A program made the translations under genes and the position numbers. Positions 37,797 to 48,000 of a DNA stretch of 64,000 nt are shown one piece after another. Under the pieces are notes generated by a model that ran no database searches, was not told the DNA's origin, and saw nothing but the letters and a program-made list of their open reading frames with translations. The stretch comes from Streptomyces sp. TG1A-60 (lineage in GTDB: Bacteria; Actinomycetota; Actinomycetes; Streptomycetales; Streptomycetaceae), in assembly GCF_037201975.1 (NCBI RefSeq), contig NZ_CP147520.1, positions 1,364,001-1,428,000 of the forward strand, read 5' to 3'. Numbering within the stretch: the stretch's first letter is position 1; each line of letters opens with the position of its first letter.

Positions 37797-38297
37797 ATGC
37801 CCACCCGCTGGTACCCGGTCGAAGAGGCCGACGACTCGCTTCTCACCACCGCGTCCCTCTACCTGACGCGCTCCGTCGACGTTCCCCACCCGGCCGAGGA
37901 GACCTGGGCGGCCCTGACCGACGACACCGGCCCGGCGCACTGGACGAAGGGCGTGAAGCGGCTGACCTGGACCTCTCCCCGGCCGTTCGGGGTCGGCACG
38001 ACCCGGGAGGTCGAGACCGTCGGAGGCTTCGCCCTGCGCGAGCTCTTCTACCGCTGGGACGAAGGACACCGCAAGACGTTCACCGTCGTCGCGAGCACCC
38101 GCGACATGTTCCGGCACCTCGTGGAGGACTACGTCGTGGAGTCCACCCCGGACGGCTCCCGGCTCACCTGGCAGTGGGCCGGCGAGCTGAACCGCCCGTG
38201 GTCGTATCTGAAGCCCGTGCTGAAGCGGCTCGTCCTGGAACCGACGGCCCGCTCCCACATCGACGGACTGCCGGCCCACATGGCGGCCAACCGTTGA
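37797..38297 (+). CDS. SRPBCC/START-fold protein, possible cyclase
   Basis: A 166-residue SRPBCC (START/polyketide-cyclase) superfamily protein, with the helix-grip start R-S-V-D-V-P-H-P-A-E-E-T-W-A-A-L-T-D and the strand G-V-G-T-T-R-E-V. It starts 60 bp after the PKS thioesterase stop, behind a GAAGGA site, and is followed by the amidotransferase gene. Its place between a 3,5-dioxo-acid-forming PKS and an amidotransferase suggests that it guides ring closure or dehydration of the amide. Piericidin clusters, as I recall them, have a small protein beside their amidotransferase in a similar place. This role is inferred from context. Confidence 0.65.
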   Translation: MPTRWYPVEEADDSLLTTASLYLTRSVDVPHPAEETWAALTDDTGPAHWTKGVKRLTWTSPRPFGVGTTREVETVGGFALRELFYRWDEGHRKTFTVVASTRDMFRHLVEDYVVESTPDGSRLTWQWAGELNRPWSYLKPVLKRLVLEPTARSHIDGLPAHMAANR

Positions 38298-38348
38298 CAC
38301 CCGCGCGAACCTGACCAAGACCGAACGAGACATCAGGAGAAGACGGAT

Positions 38349-40172
38349 ATGTGTGGGATCGTCGGCTGGATAGCCTTCCAGCGTGACCTGGAGAAGGAAC
38401 GCCCCACGTTGGACGCGATGACCGCCACCATGGTCTGCCGCGGCCCGGACGCCGGGGGGACCTGGGTGTCGCCGCACGCCGCCCTGGGGCACCGCCGGCT
38501 GTCGGTGATCGACCTGGAGGGTGGTGTCCAGCCCATGACGGTGGACACCCCGGACGGGCCGGTGGTGATCACGTACAGCGGTGAGGCGTACAACTTCCGG
38601 GAGCTGCGCGACGAACTGCGGCGCCGTGGCCACGCGTTCCGCACCTCCAGTGACACCGAGGTCGTCCTGCGCAGCTACCTGGAGTGGGGCGAGGAGGTCG
38701 CCGACCATCTCCTCGGCATGTTCGCGCTGGGCATCTGGGACGGCCGCAAGGACCGCCTGATCCTGCTGCGCGACCAGCTCGGCATCAAGCCTCTGCACGT
38801 GTACGAGACCGAGGACGGTGTCCTGTTCGGATCGGAGGCCAAGGCCATCCTCGCTCATCCGGACGTGCAGGCCGTGGTGGACGCGGACGGCTTCCGGGAA
38901 ATGATGGGGTACGTCAAGGAACCCGGCCGGTCCCCGTGGAAGGGCATGCGGGAGGTCAAGCCAGGCACCATGCTGATCGTCGACCGGGCCGGGGTGCGCG
39001 AGCGGGTCTACTGGCGGCTGGAGGTCGAGGAGCACCACGACGACACGGAGACGACGGTACGCCGTGTCCGTGAGCTGCTGGAGGACAGCGTCAGCCGGCA
39101 GCTGGTCGCGGACGTACCACTGTGCCTGCTGCTCTCCGGCGGTCTGGACTCCAGTGCCCTGACGGCCCTGGCCGCCCGCAAGCTGGCCGAAGAGGGCCGG
39201 GAGACCATGACGTTCACGGTCGACTTCGAGGATCCGGACGGCTTCCGCGGCGACGAGTTCCGCAGCTCGCCGGACGCTCCCTTCGCCCACGAGGTCGTGG
39301 ACCACGTCGGCACGCTGCACAGCGACATCCGGCTGGACCACCAGCAGCTGGCCGACCCCGACGTACGCCGGGCCGTGATCGCGGCCCAGGATCTTCCGTT
39401 CAACTTCGGCGAGGGCGACAACTCCCTCTACCTGCTGTTCAAGGCGATCCGCGAGCACTCGACGGTGGCCCTGTCCGGCGAGTCCGCCGACGAGACGTTC
39501 GGCGGTTACCCGTGGTTCCACATCCCCGCGGTGCAGCAGACCGCGATGTTCCCCTGGCTGACGGCCGCGCAGCCCGCCAGGACGTACGACCGGGAGCTGA
39601 CGCTCGACACCCTGGACCTGCCCGGCTTCCTGGCGCAGCGCTGGTCCGACACGGTCGCGCGAGTGCCGTCCCTGCCCGGCGAGGACCCGCACGAGCGCCG
39701 GATGCGCGAGTTCTGCTACGTCCATGTGACCAACTGGCTCGGCACGTTGCTGGACCGCAAGGACCGGATCAGCATGGCGGTCGGCCTGGAGGTGCGGGTT
39801 CCGATCTGCGACCACCGGCTGGTGCAGTACGTCTTCAACACGCCGTGGTCGATGAAGACGTTCGACGGCCGCGAGAAGAGCCTGCTGCGCGCCGCCGTGC
39901 GCGACACGCTGCCGGCCTCGGTGGCGGACCGGGTCAAGGCGAGTTTCCCGCTGACCCAGGAGCTGAGCTACCTCAGGGAGGTGCAGCGCCAGGTCGGCGA
40001 GCTGCTGTCGGCCGGCGACCGCGCGGTGGAGTTCTTCGACCGGGCGCTGCTCACCGAGGCCGTACGCGGGAAGCCGGAGACCCTGACGCGCGACGGGCGT
40101 GACGTGCTCGAGCAGGTCCTCGACCTGGCCGTCTGGCTCGACCTCTACCGCCCCACCATCAAGCTGTCCTGA
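38349..40172 (+). CDS. Asparagine-synthetase-like glutamine amidotransferase
   Basis: A 607-residue class II amidotransferase. It starts M-C-G-I-V-G-W, so after methionine removal Cys2 is the N-terminal glutaminase nucleophile. Residues 1-200 are the glutaminase domain and about 220-600 the ATP-dependent synthetase domain with S-G-G-L-D-S (263-268). An AggAG site precedes ATG 38349. AsnB relatives in secondary metabolism turn a carboxylate into an amide. In piericidin biosynthesis such an enzyme (PieD) amidates the released dioxo acid before pyridine ring formation. Here it follows the TE-ending PKS and an SRPBCC protein, so amidation of the released polyketide acid is the best guess. A housekeeping asparagine synthetase is less likely in this position. 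Confidence 0.85.
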   Translation: MCGIVGWIAFQRDLEKERPTLDAMTATMVCRGPDAGGTWVSPHAALGHRRLSVIDLEGGVQPMTVDTPDGPVVITYSGEAYNFRELRDELRRRGHAFRTSSDTEVVLRSYLEWGEEVADHLLGMFALGIWDGRKDRLILLRDQLGIKPLHVYETEDGVLFGSEAKAILAHPDVQAVVDADGFREMMGYVKEPGRSPWKGMREVKPGTMLIVDRAGVRERVYWRLEVEEHHDDTETTVRRVRELLEDSVSRQLVADVPLCLLLSGGLDSSALTALAARKLAEEGRETMTFTVDFEDPDGFRGDEFRSSPDAPFAHEVVDHVGTLHSDIRLDHQQLADPDVRRAVIAAQDLPFNFGEGDNSLYLLFKAIREHSTVALSGESADETFGGYPWFHIPAVQQTAMFPWLTAAQPARTYDRELTLDTLDLPGFLAQRWSDTVARVPSLPGEDPHERRMREFCYVHVTNWLGTLLDRKDRISMAVGLEVRVPICDHRLVQYVFNTPWSMKTFDGREKSLLRAAVRDTLPASVADRVKASFPLTQELSYLREVQRQVGELLSAGDRAVEFFDRALLTEAVRGKPETLTRDGRDVLEQVLDLAVWLDLYRPTIKLS

Positions 40173-40226
40173 CTTCGCGTCGCGGAACGAGTCGAGGGGC
40201 GCGGCCGAGGCCGTGCCCCTCCGCCC

Positions 40227-40240
40227 GCCCCTGAAGGGGC
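40227..40240. terminator. Short hairpin between convergent genes
   Basis: GCCCC-TGAA-GGGGC forms a perfect 5-bp stem with a tetraloop. It lies in the 130-bp gap between the rightward amidotransferase and the leftward acyltransferase, where a bidirectional terminator is expected. The stem is short, so support is modest. Confidence 0.35.
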
Positions 40241-40304
40241 CCGGCCCATCCTCCACGTCGGAGCAGACGCCCTGCGCCTTCAGCCGTTTGAAAGCGACGC
40301 GGTG

Positions 40305-41600
40305 TCAGGCAGTCGCGTCGGAGCGCCGCTCCTCGTCGGACTTGGCGAGAGCGAGCAGGCTCGCGTGGACCTCGTCGCCCAGCTCGCGCATGAACAGCCG
40401 GCTGAAGCAGGCGGTGTGGTGCGGGAACTCGATGGCGAGACGGCGGTCGAACGTCGTGACGCAGGCCATGATCGGGCTGCGGCCGGCCTGCGGGAAGTAG
40501 TGTTCGCGGGCGGGCACGAGCCGTACGTCGGTGATCCGCGTGCCCTCCGGAAGGCGCGGGCCGGACACGGCTCCCATGTTGGTGACGATGACCGTGCCGA
40601 GGTGGAGTGTCGGATGCCGCGGGGCCGACGGCATGATCCGCATCTCCCGGAAGTGGTCGCCGCGGTCGAGGAAGTCCCGCATGCCGTCGCCGACTTCACG
40701 GGCCAGCTCCAGGACGTCGGTGTCCTCGCCGACGGGCAGGGCCTGCAGATGCATGGTGACCGCGGCGACCATGACCGTGGCGGGCACCCGCGGCGACAGA
40801 CGCGAGCGCAGATCGACCGGTGACACGCAGCTCAGGACGCGCGGATCCGTGCCGTCCATGCGCCGGCGGGCCGCAAGCAGCAGGACGGCGCTGATCAGGG
40901 CGTGCACGGACAGACCTTCCACACGGGCCCGCTCGCGCAACCCGGCGGTCGGTTCGGTGTCGAGCAGCAGCCGCTGGACCTCGATGCGGTGGGGCTCCTC
41001 GGGCGTTTCCTCCGTCGCCTTCACGTCGTACGGGACGAGTTCGACCGGGCGGCGGCCGACGTTCTCCACACGCTGTTCCAGGTACTTCGCCGTCTCTGCC
41101 GCGTCCGAGCGGGGCAGCAGTGTGCTGATGGGCCCGGGGAATTCGGCAACGGGCGTGCGCGGGGCCCGGGTGCCGCCCATGAGCTCCCGGTAGCGGTCCC
41201 AGAGGGTGTTGAGCAGGGTGATCCCGCTGTGTCCGTCGGTGATGACGTGGTCGATGCTCAGTACCAGGGTGTGCCGCTCCTCGTCGGGGTCGCTCACGAG
41301 GACCACCCGGGCCAACGGACCCCCCACCGTCAGCGGGGTGTTGAGCTCCTCTTGATACGCCTGCCCGTCTCCGGTACGCGTCCGCAGCCGGGGTCGCTCG
41401 GCCTCCGGGAGAGATTCGAGGGCGTGGCCGTCGCCGTCCGGGACGATGTGCGTCAGCAGCTGCGGCTGCTCCGCCGTGACCGCCTCGAACGCCGCGGACA
41501 GGACCGCCGAGTCGACGGGACCGTCCAGGGCGCAGGAAAGGACCGCCCTGCTTCGCTGGGCGACGTAAAGGTTTTCCACGGGGCACAGCGTGCGTCGCAT
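40305..41600 (-). CDS. PapA5/condensation-fold acyltransferase
   Basis: A 431-residue protein of the condensation-domain superfamily, with the catalytic motif D-H-V-I-T-D-G (HxxxDG) about 120 residues in and the usual two-lobe layout. It stands alone, without adenylation or carrier domains, which resembles PapA5-type acyltransferases that esterify a hydroxyl with a polyketide or fatty acyl group taken from a carrier protein or CoA. An AAAGG site precedes ATG 41600. It is divergent from the NRPS gene and shares its promoter region. In antimycin-type clusters a separate acyltransferase (AntB) adds the ester side chain of the dilactone. This gene may do the same here, possibly using the polyketide made upstream. 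Confidence 0.8.
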   Translation of the reverse strand: MRRTLCPVENLYVAQRSRAVLSCALDGPVDSAVLSAAFEAVTAEQPQLLTHIVPDGDGHALESLPEAERPRLRTRTGDGQAYQEELNTPLTVGGPLARVVLVSDPDEERHTLVLSIDHVITDGHSGITLLNTLWDRYRELMGGTRAPRTPVAEFPGPISTLLPRSDAAETAKYLEQRVENVGRRPVELVPYDVKATEETPEEPHRIEVQRLLLDTEPTAGLRERARVEGLSVHALISAVLLLAARRRMDGTDPRVLSCVSPVDLRSRLSPRVPATVMVAAVTMHLQALPVGEDTDVLELAREVGDGMRDFLDRGDHFREMRIMPSAPRHPTLHLGTVIVTNMGAVSGPRLPEGTRITDVRLVPAREHYFPQAGRSPIMACVTTFDRRLAIEFPHHTACFSRLFMRELGDEVHASLLALAKSDEERRSDATA

Positions 41601-42000
41601 GCAAACAGCCTTTCTGCTCGTCGAACTTGCCGGTGATATTCACTTGAATGACCGGCTCACGCGGCAGGATAAAGCGGCCCCTGGAGCGGGCGCGACGGAA
41701 TCCGGAACCTTGAGGAAACAGTCGAGCGCGACTCAAGGAGAGTCCGAGGTACCGCAGGTGCTTCGGGGCGTCGCGCCTCAGACCAATTCCCTTCGACCAA
41801 ACCCGGAAGCAGCGCGTGAGAAGTTACCTTGAGTCTTGTTCGCGCATCACTTGAGCCTCCCTGGAGCGCCTTGACTGGCCGACTCCCGATCGATCACTGT
41901 GGGGCGGCGCAAGGTGATCGCCGCCTGCCCATATTCCCCATTCGACAGCATCCAACGGGTGATTCGTGTGAATCCCGCTCGTCATTGAGGGGTTGGTGCC
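41601..42000. promoter_or_regulatory. Divergent promoter region with repeated CTTGA motifs
   Basis: This 400-bp gap separates the leftward acyltransferase from the rightward NRPS. CTTGA-type heptamers occur at 41643 (CTTGAAT), 41709 (CTTGAGG), 41731-41737 on the minus strand (CTTGAGT), 41828 (CTTGAGT), 41850 (CTTGAGC) and 41870 (CTTGACT). The last three are spaced 22 and 20 bp, about two helix turns, which is how SARP regulators bind direct repeats. CCTTGAG (41708-41714) and CTCAAGG (41732-41738) also form an inverted repeat around the palindromic GTCGAGCGCGAC. A SARP gene is present at 59234. Binding is inferred. Confidence 0.5.
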
Positions 42001-45000
42001 ATGTCCATCCAGCAGCACGAACATCGCCCGCTGTCGGGAGCCCAGGAGGGTCTGTGGTTCGCCGGGCGGCTGGCGACGCACCCTGCCGCCTGCAACACCG
42101 GCGAGTACGTGGAGATACACGGCCCGATCGACGCCGGCCTGTTCGAGGCCGCGCTGCGCCGTACGGTCGGGGAGGCCGACACCTTCGCGCTGCGTTTCGT
42201 CGAGACCCCGGACGGCCCCCGCTGCGTCGCGGCCGGCGACCCGGACGACTGGCCGTTGCACCGTGTCGATGTCAGTGCCGAGCCCGCTCCACGGGCCGCG
42301 GCGGAGGACTGGATCCGGCGGGACCTGACGACGGCGACCGACCTCGTCGCGGGGCCGCTGTTCTCGCACGCGCTGATCACACTGGGGCCGGACCGGTTCA
42401 TCTGGTTCCTACGGGCCCATCACATCCTGCTGGACGGTTACAGCTACAAGCTGGTGGCCCGTCGGCTGGCCGACACGTACACCGCTCTCGCCGCCGGGCG
42501 CGAGCCGGAGCCCGCCGGCTTCGAGCCGGTCGCCCGGCTCCAGGCCGAGGAAGCCGCCTACTTCGCCTCCGAGCATCACGACCGGGACAGCGCGTACTGG
42601 GCATCCCGGCTGGCCGGTCTGCCCGACCCGGTCCGTCTCACCGAGCGCACGGCCCCGCCCGAGGCGCCCTTCCTGCGCTGCACCCACGACCTCACACCCG
42701 CCGAGACCGAGGCGCTCAGCGCGGCGGCGGCCCGCCTCGGTGTCTCGCGCACCGACCTGCTGGTGGGTGCCGTCGCCGCGTATCTGCACCGCATGACCGG
42801 CGCCGACGATCTGGTCCTGGGCCTGGCCACCCTGAGCCGGATCGGCTCGGCCTCGCTGCGCACGCCCGGCACGGCCTCCGACATCCTGCCTCTGCGCGTC
42901 CCCGTCTCCCCCACCGCGCCGGTGGGCGATCTGATGCGGTCAGTGGCCGAGGAGCTGCGGTCGCTGCGCCGGCACCAGCAGTACCGGGGCGAGTTCGTGC
43001 GCCGCGACCTGGGTCTCATGGGCGCGGGGCGGAACGTGCACGGACCGGTGGTCAACATGGTCCCGTTCGCCGAGGACCTGACGTTCGCCGGGCACCCCTC
43101 GACCTCCCACCACCTCTCCGGCGGCGCGGTCGACGACCTGCAGATCAGCGTGCGCCCGGGAGCCGAGGCCGGCGGCCTGTGGCTGGCGTTCGACGCCAAT
43201 CCGGCGGCGTACGAGCAGGCCGAACTGGACACCCACCTGCGGCGGTTCCTCTTCCTGGTGGACCAACTCGCGTCCTCAGACGGGCAGTCGGCACTCGCCG
43301 ACGTATCACTGCTGCTGCCGGGCGAGGAACCGCAGACCCGGCCCCGGCGCGCCTACAGCGTCACGGGCACCCTCACCCGGCGCTTCGAGGAACAGGCGTC
43401 CCGCGTTCCGCACGCCACCGCGGTGAGCTACGAGCGGGTTCAACACAGCTACACCGAACTCAACGCGGACGCCAACCGGTTGGCGCGACTGCTCGTCGAG
43501 CGCGGTGCGGGACCGGGCAAGGTGGTCGCGCTCGCGCTGCCTCGCGGGACGCGCCTCGTCGTGGCGCTGCTCGCCGTGCTGAAGACGGGGGCCGCGTATC
43601 TGCCGTTGGACACCGGTCACCCGGCCGAGCGGCTGCGGCTCGTCGCCGAGGACGTACCACCGGTCGTGCTCGTCACCGACACCGCAACCGTGGGGGCGCT
43701 TCCCGCGATACCGGCGCCGACCGTCGTCCTGGGCAGCCCGGAGACCGACGGGGACCTCGCCGTACGCCCGCCCGGCGACCTCACCGACGCGGACCGCACC
43801 GGACCCACGGGCCCGGACGACATCGCGTACATCATCCACACCTCCGGCTCCACCGGCCGCCCCAAGGGCGTCCCCGTTCCGCACTCCAATGTGCTGCGGC
43901 TGTTCGAAGCGTCCGCCGAGCACTTCGACTTCGGCGCGGACGACGTGTGGACGCTCTTCCACTCGTACGCCTTCGACTTCTCCGTCTGGGAGGTCTGGGG
44001 TCCGCTGCTGCACGGCGGACGGCTCGTCGTCGTGCCGTCCGCGGTCAGCCGCTCGCCGCGCGACCTCCTGCGGCTGCTGCGGGAAGAGCGGGTCACGGTG
44101 CTCAATCAGACGCCGTCCGCGTTCGAGCAGCTGATGCAGGCGGATCTGGAAGGCGAGCACGCCGAAACGGCCCTGCGGTACGTCGTGTTCGGCGGCGAGA
44201 CGCTGAGGGTGGAGCGGTTGCGGCCGTGGGCGGACCGGTACGGCCTGGACGCGCCGGCGCTTGTCAACATGTACGGCATCACCGAGACGACCGTCCATGT
44301 CACCTTCCAGCGCCTGACCCGTGCCCACCTGGACGATCCACGCCGACCGAGCGTGATCGGCACTCCGCTGGCCGATCTCTGCGTCCACCTGCTCGATGCG
44401 GCACTCCGGCCCGTTCCGCCCGGGGTGACCGGCGAGATGTATGTGTCGGGGGCGGGTCTGGCACCCGGCTACCTCGGGCGGCCCGAGCTGACGGCCGAGC
44501 GGTTCGTGAAGGACCCGTTCGGCTCGCCCGGCACGCGGATGTACCGCACCGGCGACCTCGCCCGGCGTGGGGCCGACGGGATCCTGGAGTACGCTGGACG
44601 CGCCGACGAGCAGGTGAAGATCCGCGGGTTCCGTATCGAACCCGGCGAGATCAAGGCCGTGCTCGCCGATCACGCGGACGTCGCCTCGGCGGCGGTCGTC
44701 GTACGGCGGACCGCGGACGGCGACCCGCGGCTCGTCGCGTACGCCGTGCCCGTCGAGGGACACCACCCGGCCCCGGCCGAGCTGCGCGCCCGCCTGGCCG
44801 AGCGGCTGCCCGGTCACATGGTCCCGGCTGCCTGTGTGCTGATCAACGCGCTGCCGCTGACCGCGAACGGCAAGCTCGACGTGCGGGCCCTGCCCGAGCC
44901 GGACTTCACCGACGCCGCGGCGGGGCAGCGCGCCACGACGCCCGAACAGGAACTGGTCTGCCGGCTGTTCGCCGAGGTGCTGCGGCTGCCCGAGGACTCC

Positions 45001-48000
45001 GTGGGCGTGGGCGCCGACTTCTTCGACCTGGGCGGGCACTCGCTGCTGGCGGTGCGGCTGCTGGCCAGGCTGCGTGCCGAGACGGGCCAGGACATCCCGA
45101 TGACGGCGCTCTTCGACACGCCCACCCCCGCTGCCCTGGCGCTCCGGCTGACGGAGGAGTCCGGTACGGCGGTCCGGCTGCCCCCGCTGGCGGCGGCGAC
45201 GCGTCCTGAGCGGGTGCCGCTGTCGTCCGCGCAGGAGCGGATGTGGTTCCTCAACCGGCTGGACGGCGCGGCTGCGACGTACAACATCCCGCTGGTCGTC
45301 CCGCTGGAGCACGACCTCGACGAGGAGGCGCTGCGCTCGGCGCTCGCCGATGTCGTGGACCGGCACGAGAGCCTGCGCACGGTGTTCACGGACGACGGGG
45401 ACGGTCCGCGCCAGCGGATCCTGCCGCCCGGGACGCTGCGTCCGGAGCTGCGGATCGTGGACTGCCCGGGCGAGGAGGTGGACGCTCAGGTCGCCGCGGC
45501 GGGCCGGCACAGCTTCGATCTGACGCGGGAGAGCCCCCTGTGGGCCGCGGTCGTGGGCACCGGGGCGCGGCGCACGCTGCTGCTCGTCCTGCACCACAGC
45601 GCGGCCGACGGCTGGTCGCTGCGGCCCCTGGGGGAGGATCTGAGCGCTGCCTACGAGGCCCGCCGGGAGGGCCGGGCGCCGCACGGGAAGCCGCTGCCGG
45701 TGCAGTACGCCGACTATGCGCTGTGGCAGCACGGGGTTCTGGCTCCCGCGCCCGAGGGGCCCGGCCGACTGGAGCAGCTCACCGGTTTCTGGCGCGAGGC
45801 TCTGACGGGGCTGCCCACGGAGAGCACTCTGCCCGCCGACCGGGCCCGGCCCGCGGTGGCCGGCGGCGCGGGCGCGCGTGTGTCGGCGACCGTGGACGCG
45901 GCGCTGCACGAGCGGCTGGAGCGGCTGGCGGACGCCGAGGACGCGAGCCTGTTCATGGTCCTGCACGCCGCCGTGGCCGCGTTGCTGTCCCGCTGGGGCG
46001 CCGGCACCGACCTGGCGATCGGCACGCCTGTGGCCGGACGCTCCGAGGCAGCGCTGGACGACGTCATCGGGCTGGTCACCAACACACTCGTGCTGCGGAC
46101 CGACGTCTCGAACGACCCCGACTTCCGCGAACTGCTCGCGCGGATCCGGCGGTTCGACCTCGCGGCACTGGACCACCAGGACCTACCGCTCGACCTGCTC
46201 GTCGACGACCTGAACCCGCCCCGGCACCCGGCCCGCCATCCGCTGTTCCAGGTCATGCTGGCCCTGCAGAACAACGAACCGGCCGTGCTCCGACTCGGCG
46301 ACCAGCGCACCCCACTGCGTCCCACGGCCACCGGCACCGCCAAGTTCGACCTCTTCGTGGATGTCATGGAACGGCGCGACGCGCAGGGCGCGCCCGACGG
46401 CCTGGACCTCCATGTCGAGTACGCCACCGACCTGTTCGCCCCGGAGACCGCCGTCTGCTTCACGGAGGCACTGTCCGCCGCTCTCGATGCCGTGAGCGCG
46501 GATCCGGCGCTACGAGTGAGCGGCCTGCCCGCACGCGGGCCCCGGCCGCAGAGCCTGCCCGATGACCTGGCCGCCGTGGCCCTGGAGGTCGCCGGTGTGC
46601 GTGACGCGGTCGCGCTGCCGCCCGGCGAGGCCTTCTGCGCGCCGGCCCTGTATGTGGTGCCTGGGCGGGAGACCGCGCCCGGCCAGGTGGAGCACTCCCT
46701 CGACGCCACGCGCGTCATCGCCGTGAACGGGCTGCCGCGCACCGCGGAAGGCGCCCTGGACATCGCCGCCCTGCGTGCGCTGCCCGCCGTCGACCGAACC
46801 GCCGCCGCCCGCTGGGAGCGGGAGTTGGCCGGGCTCGCCGGAGTCCGCGGGGCGAGTGTCGAACTGGAGGAGTTCCCGGAGGAGTTGGGCCGGATCCACG
46901 CCGGGCCGCCGCGGACCGGGCTCCGGCCGGAGACCTCCCCGGGGCCCGGGTCGCGGTCCGGCCGCGTCCCCGCTCTCAGCGCGGGCCCGCCCCTGCCCGA
47001 ACCGTCCGTCCCGAGCTGGGCGGCAGCCCTCACCCGCGCGGCGGCGGGGCCGCACGGCGAGATCGTGCACGTGCGCGCCGACGGCAGCGAGGCCCGCCGC
47101 AGCTATGCCTCACTCGTCGAGGAGGGCTCGCGCGTCCTGGCCGGACTGCGGGAGAAGGGGCTGCGTCCCGGCGATCAGGTCATCCTCCAGTGCTCGGACA
47201 CGGAGGACTTCGTGGCCGTGCTGTGGGGCTGTGTCCTCGGCGGGTTCGTGGCCGTGCCCCTGACCGTGCCCGCCTCCTACACCACCCCCTCGGCCGCCGT
47301 CACCAAGCTGGAGGGCATCTGGCGGATGCTGGACCGGCCGTGGATCGTCGCCTCGCCGTCGGACGCGCCCGGCCTGCGGCAGCTCGCCGAGCGGGACGGC
47401 TGGCCGGGGCCGCGGCTGACCACCGCCGACGTACTGCGCGAGGCGCCCGAGGACCGCGGTTGGCACGAAGCGGCACCGGACGACCTGATCCTGATGCTGA
47501 TGACCTCGGGCAGCACCGGCCTGCCCAAGGCCGTGCGGATCACCCACCGGGGCGTTCTGACCCGGTCGGCGGCCACCGAGGCGATGAACGGCCTCGGCGA
47601 GCACGACGTCAGCCTCAACTGGATCCCGCTGGACCATGTGACCGGCGTGGTGATGTTCCACCTGCGGGACGTGTACCTCGGCTGCCGCCAGGTCCACGCG
47701 CCGACCTCCTGGATCCTCCAGGACCCGCTGCGCTGGGCCGACCTCGCCGACCGGCACCGTGTCACCGTCACCTGGGCGCCCAACTTCGCCTTCGGACTCT
47801 TCGCCGACCAGGCGCACCGCTTCGAGGGCCGCACCTGGGACCTGTCGCCGATGCGGCTCGTGATGAACGCCGGCGAGGTCGTCGTGGCCTCGGCCGCGCG
47901 CCGCTTCGTGCATGAGCTGCGCCCGTTCGGGCTGCCGCAGGACGTGATGCACCCCGGCTGGGGCATGTCCGAGACCTGCTCGGTGGTCACCGACAGCGTG

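Noticed and set aside
38349..40172. Glutarimide formation as the role of the amidotransferase
   Set aside because: Glutarimide systems use trans-AT PKS with a beta-branching loading region not seen here; position after a TE-ending dioxo PKS fits ring amidation better.
41829..45209. A plus-strand frame of 1126 codons overlapping the start of the NRPS
   Set aside because: The overlapping frame from 42001 carries complete C, A and PCP motifs; this one is arginine-rich and featureless.
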